Below, piece after piece: positions 1 to 13,600 of a DNA stretch of 64,000 bases. The notes under the pieces are model-generated. The model saw only the letters and a program-made list of their open reading frames with translations, did no database searches and had not been told where the DNA came from. Position 1 is the first letter of the stretch. Each line of letters starts with the position of its first letter. The stretch is from Nipponacmea schrenckii (lineage: Eukaryota > Mollusca > Gastropoda > Lottiidae), in the NCBI GenBank assembly GCA_030562195.1, contig CM060202.1:23980317-24044316 (forward strand), read 5' to 3'. The position numbers and the translations under genes are program-made.

Positions 1-55
1 GGCTCTTAACAAGGACTTAATTACTGAACTTTCAACTGATTTATATTTATTCTAG

Positions 56-2053
56 GCAGTAAAAGCTCGATATGAGAAAAAAGCTCACGATGAAGTCTAC
101 CATTTATTAAAAGCTGAAAAATGGAATGAAGCTCATTTAGTTATATTAGAACATATTGCGTCGGATGCTATAATACATGGTTAGTATGTTTTTCTTTTAA
201 AAAAAGATTAAATGTGTATTTGGGACATTGGTAGCATTAATTTCTCAAAATGTTTTATAGTCAGAATGGTCTGGAACTCGTATAATGCCATACAAATTGT
301 TGGTAATAATTACTGAGAAACAGCTCTTGCATAATTAATTATTGACCCAAATTTGTTTCATGATGAAGGGTGTTATAGGTTATAAAGAGATAGTCAGGAG
401 GTTCTAATTTAAAAGTGTATCGGGGCACTTGATAGCATCAACTTGCATCATTCTAATTTTCAATCAGACATCTGTGATTCCTGCAATTCCACTAGCAAGG
501 ATGTACTTTTCAATATTAGATATCACGACCTTCAATTTGATAGGTGTTATTTTTATGTTTTCAGAAAATTACAGCTATTTATTGGAGTTTCTACAAGTAT
601 TAGCTGAAGACAATAGAAGTTATTGTATATTAAATTGGTCAACTGGAGGTCAAGTCTTCTATGATTATATCCATCTCTGTTATAAACTACAGCAACTCAA
701 ACAGGTTAGATGACAAATAACAGAGTTTTGTATCCAATACAAGTCACATTGTGATATTTTGGTCTTAAATTTCAAGTATCTTTCAAGAGTTGCCTCCCTT
801 GAATTGTAGATTAAATGGCCTAAAGACTGAATTAAATGGAGATATACATTGTACTCTTCTGCACTTCTGGGTACAGATAATCCAGGAAAGATCAATGCCA
901 AGAGGTTTGACCATGGGCTAGCTTGTAGAAAGGATCCTTGTGAATGTAAGGTTGTTATCCTTGTAAAAAATAGCTGTGTCTTTCTTTCCAAGCAAACCGA
1001 ATATGTGTATAATTTTAGGGTGAACCGAGTCCAAGTGATCTAGAGAGACTACAATTAGATGTACAGTCGCTGTGTGTTAGAGTTGGAGGTTTACACTGCA
1101 GAAACGCTCGCGACAAGTAAGTTTCTTTATCTCATTCTTAGAGTGATTGAAGTTTCCAACTAAGACTAGGTGCTCTCTGAATCATAGGCTGTGGTAATCA
1201 AATAATTACACTATGTGGGCAAAATGTCTCTAATTGCCCACTGTCTGGTTTTGTCAGACTGATAAGGTTTGGTGCTATTTAATCTATTCTTAAGATGTTA
1301 TCAGGGTTTGAAACTGAGGCCAGGCTGTCTCTCTGAAACTCTGCCTGTGGTTTAAGAATAATAATGAAAAAGGGGATGATTCTGTTGATGTCCTGTCAAA
1401 CTTTCTCTCATTGTCCACTGCCAGTTTGTTCTTCTTTGGTTCAATATGGTGCAGAGTGTTTGTTATTTACATGAAGTCATGTGCTTAGGTACGTCAAGTT
1501 AGGTTTCACTAAGGACCAGCTGGTAGAAGGGATCCTTAATTATGAACCAAAGTTGTTATCATTTTAAAAATATAGATGTTTCTTTCTTTCTACTAAACTA
1601 TTTATTTCTCATCAATAGATTATGTCAATGTGAAATGGCTAAGAAGTCTGCTAATTTACTACGTACGCTGGTGACTTTACAGGATCCAACTGGTAAAAAA
1701 TCATTTAGGTACGTTTTATTTTTTCCATTTGCCTTCATTTTCACAACCCTACAGTCAGGAGACGTTATGTTTGCTTAGAACTAAATGTTCAGATTAACAA
1801 GTTAACGATCATGGAATTCTTGAGGTTCAAGGACATTGACAAGCTGGTGGCATTTCATATAAAATAATCAAAAATAGCTCCATTTTTGTCAGAGGCTTGC
1901 CGAAAACGAAGAGTTACGTTATTTTGAATTATGTTTTTCAGTGCATTAGCTCCCTATATCTGTAAGTTACCACTACCAGAAGATGACTGTTTATTTGAGA
2001 TATCTGAATTGGCTAGAGATTATCTAAGAGAGAGGATGATAATTGACAACTAG
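56..2053 (+). CDS. NUP98: NUP98 (Nup98-Nup96) C-terminal exons, 5' end outside window
   Basis: Five exons with matching phases are seen at 56-179, 565-704, 1019-1116, 1619-1708 and 1942-2053 (stop TAG 2051-2053). The joined protein aligns with the Nup96 end of vertebrate NUP98: the stretch LLKAEKWNEAH followed by IASDAI, then the ENYSYL block, then QSLCVRVGGLHC, CEMAKKSANLLR and the terminal LAPYICKLPLPEDD. In the family this part is released by Nup98 autoproteolysis as Nup96, a scaffold member of the Y-complex of the nuclear pore. All introns are GT-AG. Only about the last 180 residues lie here; the FG repeats and autoproteolytic domain would be upstream of the window. The exon at 565 is preceded by TTTTCAG and the split GAA codon joins cleanly, which fixes the boundaries. 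Introns 3 and 4 contain copies of a dispersed repeat also found at 3068-3213. Confidence 0.9.
868..990 (+). repeat. Dispersed repeat in NUP98 intron 2-3 (copy 1)
   Basis: This intronic stretch, starting GGGTACAGATAATCC, shares its order of blocks (ATCAATGCCAAGAGGTTTG, AGAAAGGATCC, GTTGTTATCC, CTTTCTTTCC) with 1490-1600 and 3068-3213. A TTTCTTTCT tail at the same end of every copy suggests a short retroelement or MITE, not chance. The family is not recognised. Confidence 0.55.
1490..1600 (+). repeat. Dispersed repeat in NUP98 intron (copy 2, 5' truncated)
   Basis: Shares GGACCAGCTGGTAGAA, GGATCC, AAGTTGTTATC and the TTTCTTTCTTTC end with the copy at 3068-3213. The shared 3' end and variable 5' end fit a retroposed element. 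Confidence 0.5.
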
Positions 2054-2840
2054 TTTAAACAATATAGCAGTCAAACAGGTGGTAGTATCTATTTACTACT
2101 TCGTCAAACAGATGGCAGCTGCAGTTTACTACTTCGTCAAACAGATGGCAGCTGCTATTTACCACTCCATAGTAACTATTGCAGCAGTCTAACAGATGCA
2201 GGTAGCTCTGCAGTTTTCCAACCCATTAAATTATTGTAGTTGGCTAACAGGTGACTGATGGTAGCTTCCAAAGATATCAGCTGCTATTTACCACCCTGAA
2301 ATACTATTACATTTGTCAAACAGATGGTAGCTGCTATTCACCATTCCGTCTTACTATTGCAGCAGTCAAAGGTGGAAGCTGCTATTTACCACTCCATTAA
2401 ATTAATGTAACTGTCAAACAGTCTATAGCTGAATTGTACTTCCCAGTCAAACTGGTAATTTAATGCCTGTAGCATTGAGTCTTCAAAACAGACGATAGGT
2501 GGAATAATAATCAACCTGCTGAATTACTGGAGAACATTATAAGATTATGTCACATTTTAATTCTGATAAGTGTTAAAAATAATGAAATTTGGCTGAGCTG
2601 ATAAAGCAATTATGATTTAAACAACCACTCCATATCAACAGTTTAAAGCCAAAGATTTTTATATCTAAAATGGATTGTGTTCAAAATTTTTAATTTGGTG
2701 CTCATCCTCGAAACTTTATCAGTAATTATGATAATTAAATTGTGTATGTTTGTGTAATTCATATTTTGTTAATAGACCATTTTGTATGTGAACTCTCTTA
2801 AAGAATGCTGTTTGTAAAAAACACAGTCCATGTTAATAAA
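2054..2840 (+). promoter_or_regulatory. NUP98 3' UTR with polyadenylation signal and degenerate repeats
   Basis: An AATAAA hexamer at 2835-2840 is the first good polyadenylation signal after the NUP98 stop codon, giving a 3' UTR of roughly 800 nt. Between about 2085 and 2420 the UTR is built from degenerate copies of a unit containing CAAACAGATGGCAGCTGCTA and TTTACCACTCC. The repeats look old and are not in register. No open reading frame is supported here. Confidence 0.55.
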
Positions 2841-2871
2841 TATGTTATTCTTAATCAATCTCTCACATTAA

Positions 2872-3030
2872 AACATCTTCACAATATCTAGCTTTTACCA
2901 ACTTCATACTTATACATCTTCACAATATCTAGCTTTTACCAACTTCATACTTACACATCTTCACAATATCTAGCTTTTACCAACTTCATACTTATACCTT
3001 AACTACAACAACCACCTTTCTTACGACATT
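2872..3030 (+). repeat. Palindromic-MITE arm amplified in tandem (40-bp unit x3)
   Basis: Three copies of a unit of about 40 bp containing CACAATATCTAGCTTTTACC lie just after the NUP98 poly(A) site, followed by a block (ACCTTAACTACAACAACCAC) that continues the same element as in the copies at 23205, 26235 and 28420. See the family entry at 18717. Confidence 0.7.
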
Positions 3031-3067
3031 CAATAAGTCATCTTCACTCACAATTCCAGTCCACCCA

Positions 3068-3213
3068 GCTGTACATGGGTACAGATAATCTGAGAAAGGT
3101 CAATGTCAAGAGGTTTGGCCAAGGACCAGCTGGTAGAAAGGATCCCTGTCACGGCGGACTTGTGAACCTAAGTTGTTATTCTAATAAAATATATTTGTTT
3201 CTTTCTTTCTTTT
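3068..3213 (+). repeat. Dispersed repeat, fullest copy (copy 3)
   Basis: About 145 bp from GTACAGATAATCTGAGAAAG to a TTTCTTTCTTTCT tail; the same blocks recur in two NUP98 introns. A distantly similar segment with GACCCAGGGAGATCAATGCC occurs at about 45110 and again at 47540. Confidence 0.55.
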
Positions 3214-4844
3214 TTTCCTTTTTACGACTTCTGCAATGTCCAAGGTTTTAAAAACGAACTTTGTGATTCCTTGATATCGAAGCTGTCTAACCAATCTCAC
3301 TCACTCAAACAAGGCCTATTAACAATGGTCAGTATATTTAAAGATAGTTTAACGGAAGGGAATCGTGTTGGAGTAATGTAGGACTTGATTGTAGATGAGT
3401 TCAACTTTCCTTAATTGCGCATTACCAGTTTTGGAGTTATTCCCCTTTGATGGAAAAAAGCCTTGGTCGTTAAACTTTTTACCTCTTAAATGTAGATAGA
3501 TAATTTTTTATTATAGTCTCACCAGTTGTACATAGTATATATAAAGATAAAAACATAAAAGTTAACTGCCATTCTATTAAGAATTATGAGAGACTTAAGC
3601 AAAATTAAAACAAATTATCACATTAAAATTCGGGTATCGTATAAAAATTCACAATTTTCGACAACATTTATATAATTAAACATTAATATTTAAAAATAAG
3701 TTAATATAAATACACTTTAGACTACGATAGCACTAAAAAAACATCATTGACAATTAAAAACATACGTGTATCGGCTAACAGTAAAATATACATTGAAACA
3801 AATTTAAAAGGGTTTATGTCGATCTATACAGAGTATTTTTTCTAAGTTTAAAAAATATCACAGCAAGTTTTGGCAGTTACATAATTCAAATCAGGGTATG
3901 ACAAAAGAACATACATTTTATCTTGATCATTTAATGCATTGAAATTTGGGTATATACTTTCGGCTTTAACGCTACTAACTTGTCTTTGTATAATGGACAT
4001 CTCAGGAGGCAGTGCTCTTCATTCTCAAGATTTCCAGGGCAGTAAAAACAAGTTCCATCTTCGATGGGAAGGCCTTCGTATGTGCCTGTTTCAATGTATT
4101 ATATATAGTAATGACATCCAAAATGAATTTAAGACCTAATTTATCATGTTCTAGACTTGTTGTGACTTGCTGCACTACAACTAATCACGGGAAAAAAGAT
4201 TAATCCGCTGTTAAAATCGGATAGTCGTTTACATATTTAGGCGGAAATGGTTACTTCTATTATAACGATTTAGTTATCTATATTGAATACGTATACAATA
4301 TATAATTAAACCTGATAAGACTATATTGAACTAATTCAATATTTCCTTTCAAACATTCTTTAAATACCGATATCAGTTCAATGAATCGTGTTGATCAATG
4401 GCTAGGCATATAGTAACAAAAGTATTATACAAGATTGCTCACACACCAGTCATTGAGGAACCGAATGATTTGAAAATGAAAACAATATTCGATCATAATA
4501 TCAAGGCCTAAAGTATACCGTATTGATAAAAATCCATTGAAACTGAGTAGGCATTCGGTCTTGTTTTGAATGCTTACGATAGGATTTTGTATGAATTATT
4601 GGCTGGGAGACCGAGCACTCCTTTGAAGGGTTAGATGTATCCTTGATCCATACGCATCCCCCCCCCCCCATTTTATTCCCAGAGGGTTACGGAGCATACT
4701 GGTAGGCATATAACTTTAAGCCTAAAAAGGGATCAATGAAGGTTATCCTGTCAACGCAATTTTTACATTGGGAAGAATGAATTCTTTCGAATCCAAAGGA
4801 TTGGCTGTCACTGCAATCTAGAAGGCTGGTTTATTTCAGATTAA

Positions 4845-4905
4845 GGATTAAGAAGAGTAGGACGTAAAACTCCATTCATTTCATTTCAGATTAAGGATAA
4901 CTGAG
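4845..4905 (+). mobile_element. SINE 3' tail fragment
   Basis: Contains AGAGTAGGACGTAAAACTCC followed by ATTCATTTCATTT. The same 3' sequence and CATTT-rich tail end the SINE copy at 15305-15455 and, in reverse, begin the copy at 6915. Confidence 0.6.
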
Positions 4906-6027
4906 TTTACAACCTAAGGATACCGGAACTGCCCATTCCAATACTGACGTAATCAAGATGTCGGTGGTGCCCGACCGCCCGTGGTACTACAGGTATCAAG
5001 TTTGTGATTTGGACATCAATTTGTTTGGTTTTTTTGTAGACTGAACTCTAGGGTCTTTACATTTACATGTATTTTGAACATGATATCAATAGACCTTTCA
5101 GGTCTACACCAAATTGTTTCTAGTATGGGAAGGGCTAGCATGTGCGTCAATACGTCAAATATAATCGACATGTGGCTAATGGACTATATTTATCTATTTA
5201 TTTACTAGTCGTCTTTTGATAATATATATACTTGTAAAGGAACAGGTATTCTATTGACGTGATTTGAGATATTTACAATGGTCTATTAACATTAAACGCT
5301 ATGTTTACCTTTCAAGTATCGAATAACTTATTAGAATGAAAGTGTATTCTTACTCTTCTAGAGCGTCTACAATACTATTGACTCGTTAAACTGTCGTAAA
5401 ATATGCTTCGTTAAAGCTTTTATTCATATAAAACGTGATTGATCATAATGTTACACATCTTCAGCTATGACGATCTTACCTTGACTGATTCTGTTTCTGG
5501 GGGTCAGGCGGTTGGAATTGTAAAAGGGGAACGCACACCAGGTATTCCAAAACTCAGTGTATTGAAATGAAATTTGAATACGCGATCATACTGTGAACAA
5601 TATATTGATCTAATATTGCAACCAACTTATCAAAGGATTCTATAAACTTTTTCTCTTCGGTTCACAAAACTTGATAAGTATTAAAATTACATGGCGTATG
5701 TCCAATCCGATTAAAGTTCTGCCTTTGATTTGAACTGTTCAGGGATTAATCTGAGTTTAATAATGTCCATGTTTAACAATTAAATAGTCTACAGTCTATA
5801 TATTTTGTAACCAACAATTTTCCTCTGTGATATGATATACAATTTTATTTGACAATCAAATGATGAACCCTAATGTAGTGTGCCAGGAAATTCAGTCCGG
5901 ATCGTAAAAAGTTTGAGCGCATAATTCCTCGATTCATTATTAATTATCATTAGTATTCCGCATTTCTATTTAGCCAGCAATTTGGCACAATGGCAGTTCA
6001 ATAAATGCCCGAATGTATATATTATTT

Positions 6028-6175
6028 AGGGAACTCTACCTCTTAGAATGGACATAAAATTTAAAGTCTGAAAATTGGTCAACAAGAGTCTATATTCATC
6101 AGTTAGACTTATCAGAATCAATGCGTGTTTTAAATGTACTAAGTTTTAATTGAATATTACTTAGTTTGTATTGAT
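6028..6175 (+). mobile_element. Long-TIR MITE, left half only
   Basis: Begins with a terminal block containing CTACCTCTTAGAATGGACAT and continues with TTGGTCAACAAGAGTCTATA and TCATCAGTTAGACTTA, which match the left arm of the complete copies at 16655 and 40070. The right arm is missing. Confidence 0.65.
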
Positions 6176-6914
6176 TCAAGTAAATCTTCAACGCTTATTT
6201 TTTTTTCAATGTGATACCAGGCAAGTCCACTGTTGAACAAATTCTTTTTTGGTCTTGCGTCAAATTTCAATTTTTGGGTCGTTAAGAAAGGTGGAAAACC
6301 TTGAAAATGATTTCAAAATTCGCTCTCTCTGCTTTAACTATATAATGTCGATCTGTGAAAGGCGACTTTTGAACTAAAGAAAATATTTTCTAAGGCATTA
6401 TTAAATAATAAATTAGTTACAAGACGAGGTATTGTTGAGATAACAAAAGTTATTGTATATCAAGTTATTCCACTCTATTCGTCGTATACAAATCTAACAA
6501 CACGTCTAACAAGGCGCTCTGTGTATTATTATTACTCCACGAGTCTATTGATACGTTGGAAATGAATTTTGAACAGAGTTTGTATTGATCCTGTTGAACT
6601 CTACTGATTATGTAGAATATTACTGAGTTATTTAATACACAATAAAATTATAACACTTGACCTCCAGTGAATTATTTGCTGATTTGAAAAAAAAAAATGA
6701 AACGACTGTTTGCCTGGTTTGTAATGTGTAGAAATGTCCCACCTTCTTTCTATTCCTCACTTTTAGAATCCTTGATCGATTGCATTTACGTGGTGATTTT
6801 TTAGAAAAGGTATTTAATATGTCCCCCCATAGCTACGACAGCGTAGAGTCAAAACCGGTAAAAAAAGAAGTACTGTTTACTTCCTTTAGTGGCATTTTGT
6901 CATTAGTTTTATCA

Positions 6915-7080
6915 TTACTGGAAATGAAAATGAAATGAAAGGAGTTTTACGTCCTACTCTACTGCACCTTATGGGCTAATGAAGACGGGCAACGCAATGC
7001 AGTGTGCAATGAGGGAAATTTTGCCTGGACAGCGGCATTAGCCTGCTCTTTTTGCGATTTCTAACTGTCGAGGGATCTAT
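6915..7080 (-). mobile_element. SINE copy, reverse orientation
   Basis: On the minus strand this reads from an internal block (CCTCATTGCACACTGCATTG, then GCCCGTCTTCATTAGCCC) to the tail AGAGTAGGACGTAAAACTCC and a CATTT-rich end. The internal block recurs at 17540, 21225, 30230 and 38010, so this copy links the body and the tail of one SINE family. Confidence 0.65.
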
Positions 7081-7676
7081 CATTACTTGAAAATGATGTG
7101 AGTACCTTAATGAGTTATTGTTATCATATTATCGTGTCAAGGTATAAGAAGTAGCCTATTATCACTGAATGTCTACAGTCACTTATTTCCTGTTTCTTTT
7201 CTTGTTCAACGTGGACATGAAACCAATGAACTAGTGAGAGTTGCGATCAATAATCGAACAAAACCTGACAATTTCAGACATGTTTGATTTCATGTACCGG
7301 CCATAATTAAACAACTTATTTAATTGGAAGTTGATTAATAAGTTTTCCTCGACATACAATAGATCTATTAGAAATCAAATCGATAATCAATTACCTCAGC
7401 TATAGAGATTAAACGATTAAAATGGATTAGTGTGATCTACAGCGTCACGGTTGTCGAGCCGCTGTAACTAGGATTATTTCTATTATAAAACATAGGTAAA
7501 AATTCCTGTGGATATCTCATACAACGCAACACTTGTAACTGGTGAATATCGTTCATAACGCACAGTCAACTACCGTTATACAACGTCACGTGATATTGAT
7601 ATACCCGAGGACTGTCAGTAAGTGATTAGAATTACTCAGGTAGTACAGGAGGAGGAAAGAGGACGAAGTCAAGAAA

Positions 7677-10600
7677 ATGGCAGATTCTTTACGAAGGCTC
7701 GTAAATATTGGCACCTTTAATGTGTTGCAGGACAAATTGGAACGATGGCTGAACGATTATTATGTAAGTTTGTTTCATTTTACTATTAAATGCACAAAAT
7801 TTTCACCATTGTTTGCATTTCCATGGAAACTAAGACGCCGTTTGCATTACCGAAAATTCTTTGATCTTTCATGACGATCTCATGAAATATGTATTCTAAC
7901 CAACAATTGCAAATGGATTTCATTAAAAATTGAATAACAATGTCTGTAACGAGTACTTTTGAATGTAGCCTATCTAAAATTTTAAAAAAATCTCAGGTTT
8001 TTAAAGGTAGATTTAAACCTATTCAATATTGAATATGCAATAATAATCGATCACTGATCAATAATACGTCAAGTGAAAGTGAATAATACTCAGTAATATT
8101 CATATTGGACTGCCAGCCAAGCAATATTGCCCGCTCTTTATTGTAACTAGTCCAAACATAGTATTTCAAGTTGGCAAGGTGCCAGATAGTAGATATACTT
8201 TTTATTCAATATCCTCATATACTTATCTTAGTTAAAGGGGCTTGACCATTGTCATTTGACATTGTTTTTTAACTGAGAAATTTTCCACTCATGGTTAAGA
8301 TATTGAAGAAGTGCACAGTATTTAGTGCAATGAAAGAACTTTTGCATTTGAATATATTTTTTTTATATTTAAATCTCAAGGGATCTTTAACTCTTATTTC
8401 CCCTATTGAACACAGCATGGCCTTACCCATCTTCAATAGCTCTAATTGTAGCAAATAATAGGGTGTAAAACCTTTATTATTTCATAATCATTCATTACTA
8501 ACCACCTGTTTTTCCCGATTGCACAAGAATGGCCTTGCTAATTTACAATACAATATTTATTCATTGTATTGCTAATAACACCATGCTATAAATGATATTA
8601 CTAGAAAGTTGGTAGACAGGAGTGAAGAATCTACTGTAAAGATTTGCTTAATGTTAAACTGATATCTATAGTTATTGATAATTAATTTTTCATGAAATAC
8701 AAACACTACTGATGTATTCATTACAAATCATCCAATTAACACAATTATTCTTAATTACAAAATCAATAATGAAGTGATATTTAGGCCTATTGAAGTTGAT
8801 TTATTTTAGCTGTTTACAACACGATAATTCAGAGCCTTATTCTTGGAAACTTAAGTTAAAAATTTTTTTTAGAAATTCAATCATCTAATTGGATAATAAA
8901 ACTTAACTTAAAATAATTTTACATTTTTGATTAGTATATTAAAGTATTTGGCTAGACCTAAATTTCATTTCTTCACATATACCTACATATCTAAAAATGT
9001 TGGACTTATCAAATGCCATTACTAGAGAATATCTATTACTTAGTAATTATTGAAAAGCGCTTGTATATAAGCATGTTTAAAAATTACTTAGTTCAATGGA
9101 TTAATACTTAGTTTTATTAGATTATAGAGCGATTCTATTGAACAGTTTTGACACCAGGTAACTCTATTGATGAACAAAGACTCATTTTGACCAAGTTTAA
9201 ATATTTCAATAATTTGGTCATCCTAAGGGGAAGTATGCCTTTAAAGATCAATATACAAGAATTAATGAAATGATGAAAGGAGAAAAAACAACAATGATAT
9301 AATCAATATTAGTATATGTTAGTGATGAATATCACCTGATATTGCCCTCAGTTATGGTGTTTATTGATACATTGTTTATAACCAGTACATTAATAACTGG
9401 TAGATATTAGTCACTCTTAGATCTACCATTGAAGTTATATAGCCCTCTAAATTACTCCTGATATATATAATAAAACTGGATTTATTAAATTTAGTATGAA
9501 GTGTTTTTCTAAACTATTTATGAGAAAAGTATAAATTGTTTTTTGAATGTCACCCACATAATAAATAATTGTTAAATAATAATACACAAATTTCTGAAAT
9601 TTCATATGGATTAGCTAAGTCTGTCAAATCAATAAAAATAGGATTTTAAATCTGTTTGATATTGACTGTGTATAAGTAGTAAGATAAGGGTGGGTTATAA
9701 ATTAAACTGGGCATTATCAGCTATCATATTGCCTACTTATATACTCATAATTACCTATCAATATACCATAGTAAGACTATATCGCAATATACATTATAGA
9801 CAATGTACTATATAGACCTTAAAGGGGCAGTATGCAATATTTTTATTATCAAAAACATTGTATATCAAACCTGATAATATTTCTAAAACATGCTTTTTAC
9901 ATCAAAGTATCTACATGTACTTGATTAAACTGAAGAGGTTTAATTAAAATGCTGCATTCTACTGTAATATTGTTCTTCAAGCAGTTGAACCTTATAATAT
10001 AGTATAAGTAATAAATTTGAATTTTTGATCCCTTGCAGATCAATACCTGTGACCAGAACGTAGCTCTAGGCTGTGAAATTATCGAATTAAATGCTAAAGT
10101 TCAAGGTCAACTGTTTAAACTGTTGAATATTTGTGCTTCTGAAGGTAAGAAAATAAATTTGTTTCATACATTACGTTATTTCGGCTCCACTTTCCTTTCA
10201 TGATCTGACAAAATTGTTATGCAGCCCATGTTCAGAGCATATACTTCTTTTTAACCAATCTCATTTTGAGTAAGAAAGTCTAGTCTGCCCATGATTTTGA
10301 TTGGTCAGCAAAAAATAATAAGTTTTGATTATTTACAGGTGGATTATACGGAGGTGCCAATATTATCAAATCCAGACTGCTGCCATGGTTAGGTCAGAAT
10401 TTCTTTGCGACTGGTGGAAGGGTCACGACCGACACCAGTCTAAGTGTGCTAGCAGAATGTGCTGCCAAGGATCGCGAATTCAACCATTTACAGAATATGT
10501 ATGAATTGTCCTTGGATGACCTTGAAGATGACCTTCGATCGTTCCGAAATGAAAATCAAGATTTGAGAGAAGAGTGAGTACAAATTTGTTTTACCTGAAT

Positions 10601-13600
10601 CTGGATTTTAGACTTCACAGATATAAAACTTGCTATGTTTAGAAATGGTTGACAAAAGTTCGACAATTATCACCTCAAAGAAGGCTTCAAGGCTTAACTT
10701 GTTTTCTTCTAGCTATGTGAACCCTCAGAAATCAGGTGTTTTCTTTCTTAAACCCCTTTCATTATCCTTGATTCTTGATTGTAGGTTTCTTTTATAATAT
10801 TCTTTAATGTAAGAGAATATATCCTGATTGAATACACCAACTTGAATTCAAGTTGTCCAAAAATGTCAACAAAGCTCCTAACTACCCCCCAAAATATTTT
10901 AAGATTATCCCCCTGTTGAAATACCAGGTGAAAATGCTACTAGTTCCTGGCAAAATCAATGCACAGTGGCATCAAGTGTTTAAAAATTCGAAGCATATCT
11001 TATTTCAGTGTACTGATGTGGGTGGGGTTCACTTTTCTAGGAAATTTTGTTTTTCTCTATGTTCTCTTTCATTCCGAGGCCACTCTGTTTGTCAGATTAA
11101 TCATTCTTTGGTCCCTAGCATAAGTTGTGAACCGTTTTATACTGTCTGTTTACTTGTTAGATACTTACTTTCTGGGGGTGGGGCCCCTTCAGGATGGGAG
11201 ACCAAACACTAGGTTTAACCACTCTCTATGGTAGGAACCCACTTAATTCAAACAGCCCCTATGTCATTACAGATTAAGAGAAACAAAAGATGAATTGAAT
11301 TTTAAATTACGGTCGTCAACCAGCGAGAAAATGATGATGGAGGCTGAAATACGAGACTTGAAACTAAAGTAAGGATTGGTTATTATATCGTTACTATGGC
11401 AACCATATTTATCATTACTTATGTATTTACAGAATTCAAAGATCCAAAACCAGGATTAAACGGAAACTTAAAAATTCACCTGCAGATTGGCTGTTGTCAG
11501 ATTTACAATTTTGGGAATGGCGTCTTAAGTAAGAAATAGTCCAGCAGTAGCCATAGAAACATTTTTAACATTAGCAGAAATTTCATAGATTTTTACTTAG
11601 AATTCCAACAAAGTCAATTGTTGAAAAGTTTTATTTCTTGGCTTTTTCCTGAGTAACATTTAGGCTTTTGACCAAAAGCGAAGAATAGGCTGATAATTTT
11701 TTTGTTTTTTTTCTTTTCTAATTCATGTGGTAGTTTTTTTTATATCAATCATCTCTTTCTTGGTCTATATAGTGAATCATTCTCAGGCAATAAGCAATAT
11801 ACGACCGCAATATAGTCCTCTCTACAACATTACAATATAGTTACGACTGATAAGCCATCACTCGCGTGAAATCAATTAAGCACTGAAACAATTCTCATTA
11901 TCTCCCTTTGTATAAACATCACATACTTTGATGATAATGGAGATTAAATGAGATATTTATCAAATTTTCTTTGACTTTTATTTTGTCTGACAAAATCTGA
12001 TTTTTGGAAGATTAAAATTTTGAATTCCAATTTCTAATGAAAAAAATTCTTCTTTCGTAGACTAGCTGAATCAGAGGGTGAATTAAAAGCCTTGAAAACA
12101 AAAGCAGGATTATTAAACGAATATCACACGGAAATCGGGCGTCTGAGAGAAGATATCTCGTTGCTAACGACACGTAAAAAATATCTTGAAAATCAATCGG
12201 GAACAGATATAGCTATAAATAGACAAAATAACAAGCGGTAAGATTGGCTAATACTAAGATCACATGACTTGAGATGAAATTTGAAAGAAAATTTACGGGT
12301 TGAAAGCTTACAGGATTACTGCGTCTTTTAACAGACATAAAAAGTCTTAAACTTGGTCAATAAGTGTATATATTCATCAGTTAGACTTACCAGGTATCAT
12401 GACTAAAGAATAGAATCTCTATATAACATGATATATCTATTAAACTAAGTAATTATTGAAAAGCTTTTACTAAGCCTGTTAGAAATTACTTAGTTATGGT
12501 TTACTTGATTATTACTAGTATATTATTACTTAGTTTATTGGATTATTACTTAGTTTATTGCTTAGTTTAGATTACCTTCATTTCATAACTTTCTTTTTTT
12601 CATTTTATCATCATTTCACATCATGTTTTCTTCTTAACTTTATTATTTATTATTTGTTATTTTTTCTCCTTAAAAGAGATATTAAAAAGGTTTTCTATAA
12701 TTTTATATTTGTATTGGGGACACTGATAGCATTCAATTTATAAAGATAAGTATTTGATGCCGACCCTAATTAAATCATATACACCTCTTCATAATTTATG
12801 ACGTCATCAAACATTAAGTTATATGGTGCTCGTTATATGTTATAGTGTTATTGATTAGTAATTAATTAATTATAGATTAGCCGAAGCTGAAGATGAGATC
12901 GTTAGACTAAGATCTAAAGCTGGATTAGTGGATGATTATGAAAGAAAATTACGATCTTTACGTGATGAAATTAACTTTTCAACTCCATCAAAACGTATTA
13001 CATTCGCTGAGTAGGTTTCTTTTTGTTTTAATTTTGAAATCGTCAAAAATATTATAACAGGAATACTATGATAAACAAAGCCAAGTTAGGAAATTCTATT
13101 TTTTGTCTTCATCCTAATCGATAATATACTTTTAAAATTGAAGTTTTTAAGCCTAACTTCTGTCCCCTTTTTAAAAAATATATTAGACTAGTATCAACTT
13201 AAACTAGTCAGTCAAATGTTGTTTGTTTTAAGCTAGCTCATCCTTAAACTAGACCATGATCTTTATTTTTCAGTGATATTGATCTAGTAAAATCGAGTTC
13301 ATCTTATCGCTATACACCAAAGATCAATTCACCATTGGCTATCGATGATCCTGTTCAACGAGTTCGATCTCAGAATCTTATATCTCGTTTTAACGACATG
13401 TTCGCTCAGGATAGACTTGATGCCATGGATACGCTTAGACGATATTCTGATGACAACGAAAATAATCAACGAATTTTGTTCATTGCTCTACAGGTAAATA
13501 GAAATATTTCGCAAAACGTATATAAACGTCATAGCCTGGGGGTCATAGCCTGGGGGTCATAGCCTGGAGGTCATAGCCTGGGGGTCATAGCCTGGGGTAT

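Larger units (their letters stand above)
3214..7676. other. Intergenic DNA between NUP98 and SPATA18
   Basis: AT-rich DNA with no supported exon. Short open frames here have no recognisable domain and no splice context. It holds a poly-C run (about 4659-4669), SINE pieces (4845-4905 and 6915-7080) and the left half of a long-TIR MITE (6028-6175). The SPATA18 promoter is presumably immediately upstream of 7677, but no clear TATA box was identified. Confidence 0.6.
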
